Shown here piece by piece: positions 1 to 9,602 of a stretch of DNA of 15,645 nt (position 1 is its first letter; the number at the start of each line of letters is the position of its first letter). Made by a program: the position numbers and the translations under genes. The notes beneath the pieces were generated by a model. The model saw nothing but the letters and a program-made list of their open reading frames with translations, was not told the DNA's origin and did not search any database. This stretch comes from Gammaproteobacteria bacterium (GTDB lineage: Bacteria > Pseudomonadota > Gammaproteobacteria > Natronospirales > REEB76): assembly GCA_028871235.1 (NCBI GenBank), contig JAGWNO010000026.1, positions 1 to 15,645 of the forward strand, given 5' to 3'.

Positions 1-1
1 C

Positions 2-949
2 TATGGCTCAATCAACGTCAGTGACTGGGCCGCTGAACGCATTAATAACATGTCGGCAGATATGAAAGTGCAGCAACGGGTGGTGGATGTGGCCGTCTAT
101 CAGCAACATATGAAGGAATTATCCGAGACACTGGAAAATGGCAGGGTTACCAATACCTTTGAGTTGAATGTGAGCGAGCTGGCTGCGGCTTTGCCGCGCG
201 CGCCGCAGTTCGTAGACGGCAGTGCCTATCTCACCCATGTGGAGCGGGTGCGCAAGGCGCGTGGCGCCGAGATGCCGGCGAGCTTCAAGACCGATCCGCT
301 GATGTATCAGGCGGTAAGCGACGGTTTTCTGGCACCCACGGAGCCTATCCGCATGACGGACGAGACCTGGGGCATCGATTTCGAATCCGAAGTGGGCGTG
401 GTGGTGGACGACGTGCCCATGGGCGTAACGTCCGAGGAGGCGGCGAGGCACATCAAGCTGGTGCTGCTCATCAACGACGTTTCCCTGCGCAATCTGATTC
501 CCGACGAGCTGGCCAAGGGCTTTGGTTTCCTGCAGAGCAAGCCGCGCTCGGCCCTGTCGCCCGTCGCCGTCACGCCCGACGAGCTGGGTGACGTCTGGCG
601 GGGCGGCAAGCTGCATCTGCCACTCATCACTCATCTGAACGGCAAGCTTTTCGGCGAACCCAACGCGGGCGTGGACATGCAGTTCAGTTTCCCGCAATTG
701 ATTGCCCACGCCGCCAAAACCCGGCCCCTGGCGGCGGGCTCCATCATCGGCTCCGGTACCGTCGCCAACCAGGATGAATCCAAAGGCTCATCCTGCCTCG
801 CTGAGAAGCGCGTGCTGGAAATCATCCGGGACGGCAAGGCGAAGACGCCGTTCATGAAGTTCGGCGACCGGGTGCGCATCGAGATGTGCGACAAGAGCGG
901 CGCTTCAATCTTTGGTGCTATTGAGCAGACGGTGGAGAAATACAAGTAG
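2..949 (+). CDS. Fumarylacetoacetate hydrolase family protein (5' end outside window)
   Basis: Probably cleaves fumarylacetoacetate to fumarate and acetoacetate, the last step of homogentisate (tyrosine/phenylalanine) breakdown in the cytoplasm. The frame is open to the left edge, and the first in-window ATG at 50 gives only 299 residues against about 330 for bacterial relatives, so the true start is probably upstream. Numbering from that ATG, the family signature is clear: DGSAYLTHVERVRKARGAEMP near 56-76, the metal-binding acidic pair in DFESEVGVV (E112, E114), NDVSLRNLIP (D143 region) and the GSGTVANQDESKGSSCL stretch towards the end. It ends in TAG. The maleylacetoacetate isomerase gene follows 39 bp downstream on the same strand, which strongly supports this role over another FAH-superfamily hydrolase. 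The enzyme family is certain; exact substrate and start are inferred. Confidence 0.9.
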   Translation, partial: YGSINVSDWAAERINNMSADMKVQQRVVDVAVYQQHMKELSETLENGRVTNTFELNVSELAAALPRAPQFVDGSAYLTHVERVRKARGAEMPASFKTDPLMYQAVSDGFLAPTEPIRMTDETWGIDFESEVGVVVDDVPMGVTSEEAARHIKLVLLINDVSLRNLIPDELAKGFGFLQSKPRSALSPVAVTPDELGDVWRGGKLHLPLITHLNGKLFGEPNAGVDMQFSFPQLIAHAAKTRPLAAGSIIGSGTVANQDESKGSSCLAEKRVLEIIRDGKAKTPFMKFGDRVRIEMCDKSGASIFGAIEQTVEKYK

Positions 950-988
950 GAGTAAGGTGTGAGGCGTTAAGAAGGGCAGAACAAGGCA

Positions 989-1633
989 ATGGAGCTTTAT
1001 ACTTACTTTCGATCCTCCGCGGCATATCGCGTGCGTATCGCGCTCAACCTTAAAGGATTGATGGCGGACTACCGCTATGTGCATCTGGTCAAGGACGGCG
1101 GCCAGCAGCACAAGCCGGAATACCTGAGCGTCAACCCGCAGGGATTAGTGCCGGTGCTGGTGGACCGTGGCCATGTACTGACGCAATCCCTCGCCATAAT
1201 CGAATACCTGGAAGAGACCCATCCGCAGCCGCCGTTGCTGCCAAAGGATGCTTTGGGCCGTGCACGCGTGCGCGCGCTGGCACAGGTGGTGGCCTGCGAC
1301 ATGCATCCGGTAAATAACCAGCGGATTCTCAAATATCTGGAAACGGCATTCGGTGCGGACGAAGCCGCCCGCAAGCTGTGGTACCGCCACTGGATCATCG
1401 AAGGTTTCAAGGCTATGGAAAGGCTGCTGACGGACAACCCCGACACAGGCAAGTTCTGCCACGGTGCTCGGCCCACGCTTGCCGATATCTGCCTCGTGCC
1501 GCAGGTGTTCAATGCGAATCGCTTTGAGGTTGATCTGACGCCCTATCCGGCCATCAAACGTATCAATGATCACTGCCTGACACTGAAGGCATTCGCCGAT
1601 GCGGCACCGGAAAAGCAGGCGGACGTCGCCTGA
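989..1633 (+). CDS. maiA: Maleylacetoacetate isomerase (zeta-class glutathione S-transferase)
   Basis: Converts maleylacetoacetate to fumarylacetoacetate with glutathione as cofactor, supplying the substrate of the hydrolase encoded just upstream. The 214-residue length is typical of the family. The N-terminal thioredoxin-like domain carries the zeta-class active-site motif RSSAAYRVRIALNL (residues 8-21), the cis-proline segment NPQGLVPVL (49-57) and the glutathione-binding segment QSLAIIEYLEE (66-76). The all-alpha C-terminal domain follows, with the ATLADI-like motif RPTLADICLVPQ near 160-171. The start is an ATG with only a weak purine-rich stretch (GAAGGG, 971-976) upstream, at long spacing. 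The 39-bp gap to the preceding gene suggests one transcript. The gene ends 55 bp before the convergent lipoprotein gene; I see no strong terminator in that gap. Confidence 0.95.
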   Translation: MELYTYFRSSAAYRVRIALNLKGLMADYRYVHLVKDGGQQHKPEYLSVNPQGLVPVLVDRGHVLTQSLAIIEYLEETHPQPPLLPKDALGRARVRALAQVVACDMHPVNNQRILKYLETAFGADEAARKLWYRHWIIEGFKAMERLLTDNPDTGKFCHGARPTLADICLVPQVFNANRFEVDLTPYPAIKRINDHCLTLKAFADAAPEKQADVA

Positions 1634-1688
1634 ATCGATTTTCGCGAACGTGCCAATACCGCGGGATTGAAATCCGTAACCAGCCTGA

Positions 1689-2195
1689 TCAGCCTGAATT
1701 CTGCAGCGCCAGCACCCGGGCCGTGCCATCAGCCGGGTTTTCCAGCACTTCCACCTTTTCTCCCACCTTGAAAATGACGTTGGGGTCCACGCCCTGGGTA
1801 ATGGCGACCGTGCGACCGCTATCAAGCTTGACGGTGATAGTGACGCCTTGGGCCGTACCGGCCGTCTTCCCGATGGCATTGCCCGCGAGCCCGCCCAGCA
1901 CGGCGCCCGCCAGAGTGGTCAGTTCTTGCCCTCTCCCGCCGCCTGCGGCGCTGCCTGCGATGCCTCCGGCCACTGCACCAATCCCGGTTGAAACAGCCTG
2001 TTCATTCTGGGTGGGTACAACTCGAGCGGCTGCCAGTGAAACTACCGTCCCATAGCTCACTTGCTGTTCCGTGCGGGTAGCGGAGCCGTTGTAGGTGGTG
2101 GCGCCGTAAGGGTTCGGGCCCAGGTTGGCGCATCCGGCGAACAGCAGCATGACAGCCGCGCCGCCGCCGACAGAAATGGCCATGGTCTTGAACAT
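1689..2195 (-). CDS. SlyB/Pcp-like glycine-zipper outer-membrane lipoprotein
   Basis: A 168-residue envelope lipoprotein. The N-terminus has a hydrophobic signal (ISVGGGAAVMLLFAGC) ending in a lipobox-like FAGC with the lipidated cysteine at residue 22; phenylalanine at -3 is a tolerated variant. The middle carries a glycine-zipper segment (STGIGAVAGGIAGSAAGGG, then TLAGAVLGGLAGNAIGK) of the type that spans or inserts into the outer membrane. The C-terminus is a small beta-rich domain (VTITVKLDSGRTVAITQ ... VGEKVEVL), as in SlyB/Pcp proteins. I chose the ATG at 2195 because GGAG lies about 8 nt upstream and the signal peptide then starts normally; an in-frame start at 2228 would add 11 non-signal residues. 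The family is thought to help envelope integrity. I use no gene symbol because several paralogues share this layout. Confidence 0.85.
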   Translation of the reverse strand: MFKTMAISVGGGAAVMLLFAGCANLGPNPYGATTYNGSATRTEQQVSYGTVVSLAAARVVPTQNEQAVSTGIGAVAGGIAGSAAGGGRGQELTTLAGAVLGGLAGNAIGKTAGTAQGVTITVKLDSGRTVAITQGVDPNVIFKVGEKVEVLENPADGTARVLALQNSG

Positions 2196-2284
2196 AGTAG
2201 GTTTCTCCAAAGTTGCGCGAGCCCGCATCGGAGTATTGACTGTCTAAGTGCCCGATCAGTTCCCGGCGGCAACCTTGCAAGCGG

Positions 2285-2300
2285 GATAAATGGATTTATC
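2285..2300. repeat. Short perfect palindrome upstream of the lipoprotein gene
   Basis: GATAAA and TTTATC form a perfect 6-bp inverted repeat around a 4-base centre (TGGA), in the 161-bp gap between the DUF4826-like gene and the SlyB-like gene. It could be an operator for the lipoprotein promoter or a weak hairpin at the end of the upstream transcript. There is no T-run after it in the minus direction, so an intrinsic terminator is unlikely. Function unknown. Confidence 0.3.
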
Positions 2301-2356
2301 GGTGCAGACTGAACGCCAGCGGACTTCTGACCACGTGAACCGTCATACGGCGTCAT

Positions 2357-2839
2357 TCATGCCTGAACCGCGTCGTAATCAATGCGCAGCAGCGGCAGGC
2401 CCTCCGCGGTCCAGCGGCGGGGGTCGTCCACGAGGTTGTAGAGCCATTCGGCGCGGCCGGCGATGTTGCTGCTCACGTCCTGCCAGTTGATCTGGCCTTC
2501 ATGCACGGCGGGAGCGGCGCTGTTGCCCTTTTCAAGCCGCGCGGCTTCCATCTGCCATTTCAACGCGAAATAACGCCCTGCTTCGCGGCAGGTGCGGGCG
2601 GCGCTGGTTTCCGCGTGATCCGTGGGGACCACGCCGGTGATCACCCACAGTTTCGGGCTGACGTTGTGTTTTGGCCATACCCGCCCGAGCATGGCGCGCT
2701 GCGGGATGATCCACAGCCACTCGCCGGTGATGTCGGTGTCGAATGCCTGCAGCTTGCGCAGATAGTCAGCCACCTGCTGCTGCTGGGTTTTGTGCCATTC
2801 GGCAAAAGCCGCTTCGTCAAAGGGCATGGGGGAAGACAT
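2357..2839 (-). CDS. DUF4826-like hypothetical protein
   Basis: A 160-residue soluble protein of unknown function. The segments WVITGVVPTDHAETSAARTC, YFALKWQMEAARLE and the C-terminal GRAEWLYNLVDDPRRW resemble, from memory, the DUF4826 family of gammaproteobacterial proteins (WVI-G-PTDH, then a regularly spaced FxxKWQ helix, then an AExLYxL segment near the end). It has no signal peptide or membrane segment. The ATG at 2839 is preferred because GAGG lies 6 nt upstream; a TTG at 2845 is in frame but would sit directly against that GAGG. The gene lies 31 bp downstream of zapE on the same strand, so the two are probably co-transcribed. The link to ZapE is positional only. Confidence 0.75.
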   Translation of the reverse strand: MSSPMPFDEAAFAEWHKTQQQQVADYLRKLQAFDTDITGEWLWIIPQRAMLGRVWPKHNVSPKLWVITGVVPTDHAETSAARTCREAGRYFALKWQMEAARLEKGNSAAPAVHEGQINWQDVSSNIAGRAEWLYNLVDDPRRWTAEGLPLLRIDYDAVQA

Positions 2840-2870
2840 GGGCAACCTCGTAACGTCGGATACTGGGATT

Positions 2871-3971
2871 TTACGGGAGATGCGGTTCGGCTAGATAGTC
2901 CCGGCTCAGCATTTCCTGCAGGCGGCTGGCGGTGCGCTGGAACTCGAACGCCAGACGCTTGCCGGTATACAGCCGGTCCGCTGGCAGCGCCGCTGAGATC
3001 GCGAGCTTCACGCGCCGGTCATAGAACTCATCCACCAGTGCCATGAAGCGCCGCGCCTCGTCCTCGATATCGGTGCCGAGTTGCGGGATATCCGAGATCA
3101 GTACGGTGTGATAGCTGCGTGCGATCTCGATGTAGTCCAGCTGGCTGCGCCGCCCGCCGCAGATGTCCGGGAAGCGGAACCAGACCACGCCGTCCGCATG
3201 CCTTTGCACGGGGATATTGCGTCCATTGATCAGCAGCGCCGCATCGCTGCCGTGGCCATCGCCGGTGAGGTGCTGGAAAAAATCGGCAAGATGCGCGTCC
3301 GCTTCGGGACCTGCCGGGGTGTAGAACAGCCGGGCCTTCTCCAGATGCCGCAGCCGGTAGTCGGTGCCGCCGTCCACGTTCAAAACATGGGTATGCTGCT
3401 TCAGCAACTTGATGGCGGGGACGAAGCGGGCGCGCTGCAGGCCATCCTTGTAAAGGCTATCGGGCGCCATATTGGATGTCGCCACCAGCGTCACACCATC
3501 TTCGAAGAGATAGGTGAACAACCTGCCCAGCAGCATGGCATCGGCGATATCCGAGACGAATAACTCGTCGAAGCACAGTACCCGCGCGTGTTCGCTGAAA
3601 TGCTGCGCTACGATCCTGAGCGGATCTTCCTGCCTTTCCAGGATCTTCAATTGCGCATGCACCATCTGCATGAAGCGGTGGAAATGCAGGCGCTGTTTCT
3701 CCTGGAACGGCAGGCATTCAAAGAAGCAATCCATCAGCCAGGTCTTGCCGCGGCCGACCGCGCCCCACAGGTACAGGCCTTTCAGCGGTGATTGCGTTTG
3801 TCCAAGCAGGCTTCGCCACCATGCCAAAGGGGGCCGTGCGAGGAGGTGGTGATAGAGCAGGTCCAGCGCCGCCACGGTTTTTACCTGGGCGGCATCCTTC
3901 ACGAACCCCGGTTTTACCAGGTCCGCTTCGTAACGTTGCCGCGGTGTCAGCGGCGCTGGGACGTCGTTCAT
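2871..3971 (-). CDS. zapE: Cell division protein ZapE (AFG1-like P-loop ATPase)
   Basis: ZapE is a cytoplasmic AAA-type ATPase that acts on the FtsZ ring late in division and under stress; the mitochondrial homologue is AFG1/LACE1. The 366-residue product has the expected order: an N-terminal TPRQRYEADL segment, Walker A GAVGRGKT (70-77), Walker B VLCFDE (131-136), sensor TSN (165-167) followed by the family-typical LYKDGLQRARFVPAI, and a C-terminal DEARRFMALVDEFYDRRVKL block. I chose the ATG at 3971, which places MNDVPAPLTPRQRYEADL at the N-terminus as in relatives. A GTG at 3995 would add eight unconvincing residues, and neither start has a strong ribosome binding site. The DUF4826-like gene follows closely; a REP palindrome lies just upstream, between this gene and the synthetase gene. 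Confidence 0.93.
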   Translation of the reverse strand: MNDVPAPLTPRQRYEADLVKPGFVKDAAQVKTVAALDLLYHHLLARPPLAWWRSLLGQTQSPLKGLYLWGAVGRGKTWLMDCFFECLPFQEKQRLHFHRFMQMVHAQLKILERQEDPLRIVAQHFSEHARVLCFDELFVSDIADAMLLGRLFTYLFEDGVTLVATSNMAPDSLYKDGLQRARFVPAIKLLKQHTHVLNVDGGTDYRLRHLEKARLFYTPAGPEADAHLADFFQHLTGDGHGSDAALLINGRNIPVQRHADGVVWFRFPDICGGRRSQLDYIEIARSYHTVLISDIPQLGTDIEDEARRFMALVDEFYDRRVKLAISAALPADRLYTGKRLAFEFQRTASRLQEMLSRDYLAEPHLP

Positions 3972-4000
3972 GATTCCGATATCAGTAGAAATCACATCTC

Positions 4001-4053
4001 GTGGGAGCGACGGTATCCGTCGCGATGATCGCGGCCGAGACCACCGCTCCCAC
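4001..4053. repeat. REP-like palindromic element
   Basis: The outer arms are perfect 9-bp inverted repeats (GTGGGAGCG at 4001-4009 and CGCTCCCAC at 4045-4053). Inside lie a perfect 7-bp hairpin (GCGACGG / CCGTCGC, 4007-4023, loop TAT) and a 5-bp palindrome GCGAT-G-ATCGC (4022-4032). A GTGG tetranucleotide followed by a hairpin is the usual architecture of bacterial REP sequences mobilised by RAYT transposases (established knowledge). No RAYT gene and no second copy is in the window. It lies between two minus-strand genes, downstream of the synthetase and upstream of zapE, where it could stabilise or attenuate transcripts. Confidence 0.75.
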
Positions 4054-4107
4054 AGAAAAAGCTGAAAAGTGTGTGCAGATATGCTGTTTGAGCATGCTTA
4101 TCCGTTG

Positions 4108-6060
<1,953 letters not shown>

Positions 6061-6326
6061 GCGCGGGCTCCGCATCGGGGGGGCGCTCGAAGACCCGATT
6101 ATCTCAGGTTCGGGTGGAATACTGCAGTCTGGTTTCCTGTTGCCTGCCGCGAGCGGGCAATCTTCGGCTGCGGGAATTTGTTGCGGGATTCGGCCCCTTC
6201 CGTGGGGATATACATGCACTGCGGCCCAGGGTTGCACGCTGGCTGTTGAATAGCCTCCGTGCTGAGGTATTTATGGTTATCCAGATTTGTAGTTCATGCC
6301 CGCTGACACGGTATTGACTACGTCCT
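6061..6326. other. Intergenic region upstream of the acetoacetyl-CoA synthetase
   Basis: This 266-bp gap separates two minus-strand genes: the end of chrA and the start of the synthetase. It must carry the synthetase promoter. A -10-like GATAAT lies on the minus strand a few tens of bases before the start, but I find no good -35 box at the right spacing. Open frames here are short and unconvincing. Confidence 0.4.
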
Positions 6327-7499
6327 TCATAACCAGTGGCTGATTACTCCGGCCAGCGCTCCGGCCAAAACCAGGACGGGTTCCGGCAGGCGGGGCCATC
6401 TCAGAACAGCGACGAGGCTGGCCACTGCCAATACCACGGCGAGCGTGTCGCGGAGCGCGTCACGCGCCACCAGGAGGCTGGTCGCCACCAATGCGCCGAT
6501 TACCGCGCAGACGATCCCCTGCACGAACCCCTGCACATAGCGGTTGGAGCGATAGCGCCGGAGCAATGGTGCCGCGACGATGGTAAAGAGCACCGCGGGC
6601 GCGAAGATACCGGCCGTGGCCGCGACCGCGCCGCGCAGCCCGTCCAGCAGGTAACCGACAAACGTCGCGGTGATGACCACGGGCCCCGGGGTGATGAGTC
6701 CGACAGCCAGGGCGTCAAGGAACTGCCGGTCGCTGAGCCAGTGATACTGATCCACCACGTACGCCTTGAGAAATGGGGCGATGACCAGGCCACTGCCGAA
6801 AACCAGCAGCCCCGTCTTGAAAAAGAAGGTGAAGAGTTTCAGGGCAGGCACCGCGGACGCGCCGCCCGCCAGTACCAGGCCGGCACCGGCAGAGGCCGGC
6901 GGCGGAGCGGGCACATCCGGCGATGGTCCGGCCACCCGCGACCTGAATACGAGGCAGCCCGCCAGACCTGCCAGAATGAACAGGGTGACAAGCTCGCGCC
7001 GTACCAGCAGCGTGATGCCGCCGGCCATGAGCGCGAAGATCCAGGTCGCCGGATTGAGCCCCAGGGTCTTGCGGCCAAGTTGCCAACAGGCCTTGAGAAT
7101 CAGGGCGACCACCACCGGCGCGATGCCGTAGAAAAGCGCCTGCACTTCCCAGTTCCCTGTGAAACGCTGATACAACGCGGCTATCAGGCTCACGCATAGA
7201 AAAGGCGCCAACGCAAACGCTACGGCCACAGTCAATGCGCCGCCCACCCCGTAGCGCACGTAACCGCAGTACACACCGAGCTGGTAAGCGAGCGGTCCCG
7301 GGCAGGCGGTGGCGATCGCCAGCCCGTCCGCGTATTCCTGCTCACTCAGCCAGCCACGCGTCTCGACGAGGTCGCGCCGCATGTGGTGCGCAAGCGCCAC
7401 CGGTCCGCCAAATCCGGTGGCCCCCAGTTTCAGGAAATAGAGGGCCAGCCGCCGTAGTGCGACAGTGTACGGAGCCGGGACGCAGGGCCTGTTTGGCAT
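6327..7499 (-). CDS. chrA: Chromate efflux transporter ChrA
   Basis: An inner-membrane pump of the CHR superfamily that expels chromate from the cytoplasm. The 390-residue protein has the two homologous CHR halves of long-chain ChrA. The first has TGFGGP (28-33), WLSEQEYADGLA (50-61) and CPGPLAYQLG (66-75). The second has FGSGLVIAPFL (234-244), WLSDRQFLDALAVGLITPGPV (254-274). The halves are joined by a Pro/Ala-rich linker near 190-218, and hydrophobic segments fill most of the rest. The ATG at 7499 begins 58 bp from the divergent chrB start; there is no clear Shine-Dalgarno before it. The second-half motif is FGSG rather than the usual FGGG, a conservative change. The divergent chrB supports chromate over sulfate or another oxyanion, but the true substrate cannot be read from sequence. 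Confidence 0.93.
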   Translation of the reverse strand: MPNRPCVPAPYTVALRRLALYFLKLGATGFGGPVALAHHMRRDLVETRGWLSEQEYADGLAIATACPGPLAYQLGVYCGYVRYGVGGALTVAVAFALAPFLCVSLIAALYQRFTGNWEVQALFYGIAPVVVALILKACWQLGRKTLGLNPATWIFALMAGGITLLVRRELVTLFILAGLAGCLVFRSRVAGPSPDVPAPPPASAGAGLVLAGGASAVPALKLFTFFFKTGLLVFGSGLVIAPFLKAYVVDQYHWLSDRQFLDALAVGLITPGPVVITATFVGYLLDGLRGAVAATAGIFAPAVLFTIVAAPLLRRYRSNRYVQGFVQGIVCAVIGALVATSLLVARDALRDTLAVVLAVASLVAVLRWPRLPEPVLVLAGALAGVISHWL

Positions 7500-7557
7500 A
7501 TCCGGGGACGGCAGTAAGATATTGTCTTTAATATAACTATAATGTAGATTATATTAC
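7500..7557. promoter_or_regulatory. Divergent chrA/chrB promoter-operator region
   Basis: A short, strongly AT-rich gap in a GC-rich region, carrying both promoters. For chrB the best pair is TTGTCT (7522-7527) and TAGATT (7545-7550), 17 bp apart, which would start the RNA at about the chrB ATG. A perfect TATAAT at 7538-7543 is an alternative -10. Perfect inverted repeats overlap these boxes: TAATATAA (7529-7536) with TTATATTA (7549-7556), and inside them TATAAT (7538-7543) with ATTATA (7548-7553). This is a likely binding site for ChrB or another regulator; promoter and operator assignments are inferred. Confidence 0.65.
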
Positions 7558-8559
7558 ATGATTTCTTCCAGCGCCTGGCTGATGCTGGTGGCCAGCCTCC
7601 CCGGACAGCAGCCCGCCGCCCGCATGCGGCTGTGGCGCGGGCTCAAGGCCTGCGGGGCCGCGACCCTGCGTGACGGCGTGTACGTGCTGCCCGCCAGCTC
7701 GGGCCCGGCGGCGCTGCGTGAACAGGCGACGGAAATCACCGCGAGCGGCGGCAGCGCCTATGTCATTCCCTTTGCGACGGCGGGCGATGAGGATCCACTG
7801 GAACGCGCGCTGGTCCCGTTGTTTGACCGGGAAGCGGGCTATGCAGCCCTGTTGCAGGAATTCGGCGCCTTCAGAACCAGTTTGGCCCGCTGCTCCGAAA
7901 GCGAGGCGCGCCGGCGACTCACGGCGCTGCGGCGCGACTTCGAGGCGCTCGCCGTGATCGACTTCTTCCCCGGTGCGGCGCGTGCGCAACTGGCCCATGC
8001 CATCGAGGACGCGGAGACCGCCCTCAATGCGCATTTCGCCCCGGACGAGCCGCACGCCGCTGCCGGCCGTATCGGGCGGCACCCGCGCACCGCCTACCGC
8101 GGCCGCCTGTGGGCCACGCGCGTCCATCTGTGGGTGGATCGTGCCGCCTCCGCCTGGCTCATCCGCCGGTTCATTGATTCGCGTGCACGCTTCACATGGC
8201 TGCGGGACGTGCGCCGCTGCCCAAAGAAGGCCATCGGTTTTGATTTTGACGGCGCACAGTTCACTCACGTGGGCGCCAGTGTCACCTTCGAGGTACTGAT
8301 GGCGAGCTTTGGCTTGGATGCCGATCCGGCACTCGTCCGTCTCGGGGCCATGGTGCACTACCTCGACGTGGGCGGGGTCGCGGTGCCGGAAGCGGCGGGC
8401 TTCGCCGCCATCATGGCCGGAGCGCGCGCCAACACGCGCAATGACGATGAGCTTCTTAAGACCGTCATTCCCACTCTGGATTATTTGTACGCGGCCTACG
8501 CCGCGGAGCAACCACACGGCGCGCGCCCGCGGCGCGGAAAATCAGGAGATCCTTCATGA
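7558..8559 (+). CDS. chrB: Chromate resistance/regulatory protein ChrB
   Basis: ChrB proteins are chromate-responsive regulators of chr genes; some ChrB-domain proteins are described only as resistance factors. The 333-residue product has the two expected parts: an N-terminal region (about 1-165) with SLPGQQPAARMRLWRGLKACG and the hydrophobic patch AYVIPF, and a C-terminal ChrB domain (about 180-315) with the family block VHLWVDRAASAWLIRRFID (189-207), followed by an AIGFDFDGAQFTHVG segment. The usual start has no Shine-Dalgarno: the bases before the ATG are all AT-rich promoter sequence, so the mRNA may be leaderless or nearly so. The stop overlaps the next gene as ATGA, indicating translational coupling. 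In many bacteria chrB and chrA are co-directional; here they are divergent. Confidence 0.9.
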   Translation: MISSSAWLMLVASLPGQQPAARMRLWRGLKACGAATLRDGVYVLPASSGPAALREQATEITASGGSAYVIPFATAGDEDPLERALVPLFDREAGYAALLQEFGAFRTSLARCSESEARRRLTALRRDFEALAVIDFFPGAARAQLAHAIEDAETALNAHFAPDEPHAAAGRIGRHPRTAYRGRLWATRVHLWVDRAASAWLIRRFIDSRARFTWLRDVRRCPKKAIGFDFDGAQFTHVGASVTFEVLMASFGLDADPALVRLGAMVHYLDVGGVAVPEAAGFAAIMAGARANTRNDDELLKTVIPTLDYLYAAYAAEQPHGARPRRGKSGDPS

Positions 8560-9524
8560 AAACGCCCCATGACTTGTTTGCAAAAAAAACCTTGCTTTCC
8601 GGGCGTACGCTGATCGGTCTGTGGCTGATTGGTGTGCTGACCGTCTGCGGTGTGACCGTCGTCCCCGCGGCCGGCGGCACGCCGGCGCTTGACGCCGCAG
8701 CCATCGGCCGCGCGGCTGGCACCAAGGCCGTCACGGGCCCCGATGGCGTGGTGCACATCGGCTGGGTGCGTAACGATGTCGCGGTGACGGTGTCCGGCAT
8801 GCAGCTGCCGCCCGCCGCGGGACTTGGCACCTGGGCGGCGTTCCAGAACACGCCGCGGGGCGCGCTGGTGATGGGTGATACGGTCGTATTTGGAGATGAA
8901 ATTGACGCGGCCATGGATGCGGCCTTCTCCCACGGCCTCGCTGTCACGGCGCTGCACAATCATTTCAGCTTTGATCGGCCCAAGGTATATTTCATGCACA
9001 TCATGGGCCGGGGCGATCCGGTGACGCTCGCCGAAGACGTACGGGCCGTATGGGGGGCCATCCGCGCCGTTCGCCGGGCGCATCCCGTGCCCGCACAGGG
9101 CTTCGGTGGCCCCACCCCGGTAGTGGGGACGATAAACGCAGGACTCGTTGCGCGGATCGTCGGCCATCCAGCCGGGCGTTTTGGCCATGTGGTGAAGGTC
9201 ACCATCGGGCGTACGGTGCGCATGGACGGTGTCGAGGTGGGCGGCGGTATGGGGCTCACCACTTGGGCGGCATTCACCGGCGACGACCGGCTCGCTGCCA
9301 TGGACGGCGACTTCCTGATGCGCGCTGACGAGGTACAGCCTGTGCTGCAGGCGCTGCGCGCGGGTGGCATTCATATCGTCGCTCTGCATACCCATATGAT
9401 CGGTGAGGAGCCCGTTGCCTACTTCACGCACTTTTGGGGCACGGGTCCGGTGAAATCGCTCGCACAGGCGTTTCGCGGCGCCCTCGATGCCCAGGCACGG
9501 GCGGGCGCGCCCGCGGATAAATAG
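8556..9524 (+). CDS. DUF1259 (LppY/LpqO-type) domain protein, exported or membrane-anchored
   Basis: A 322-residue protein with an N-terminal hydrophobic segment (about 19-40) that should direct it to the periplasm or anchor it in the membrane. The rest is an internal duplication. The first half has GLGTWAAFQ (89-97), HNHF (134-137) and YFMHIMGRG (145-153). The second has GLTTWAAFTG (233-242), HTHM (278-281) and YFTHFWGTG (289-297). The repeated HxH and YFxH motifs could bind metal or a small ligand, which is inference. DUF1259 is named after mycobacterial lipoproteins LppY and LpqO; its function is unknown. The ATG overlaps the chrB stop (ATGA) and has AGGAG 8 nt upstream, so it is almost certainly co-translated with chrB. 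It ends in TAG. Confidence 0.88.
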   Translation: MKTPHDLFAKKTLLSGRTLIGLWLIGVLTVCGVTVVPAAGGTPALDAAAIGRAAGTKAVTGPDGVVHIGWVRNDVAVTVSGMQLPPAAGLGTWAAFQNTPRGALVMGDTVVFGDEIDAAMDAAFSHGLAVTALHNHFSFDRPKVYFMHIMGRGDPVTLAEDVRAVWGAIRAVRRAHPVPAQGFGGPTPVVGTINAGLVARIVGHPAGRFGHVVKVTIGRTVRMDGVEVGGGMGLTTWAAFTGDDRLAAMDGDFLMRADEVQPVLQALRAGGIHIVALHTHMIGEEPVAYFTHFWGTGPVKSLAQAFRGALDAQARAGAPADK

Positions 9525-9602
9525 CCTGTCTTGCCCGCTGTCAGGACGAGAAGCACGGCTGGCCGCCGCTGGTATGACTATCGCGCCTCAGCAGCAACCA
9601 CC

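Noticed and set aside
7549..8517. A 322-codon minus-strand frame opposite chrB
   Set aside because: chrB is clear on the other strand, and this frame has no recognisable domains and would cross the chrA/chrB promoter.
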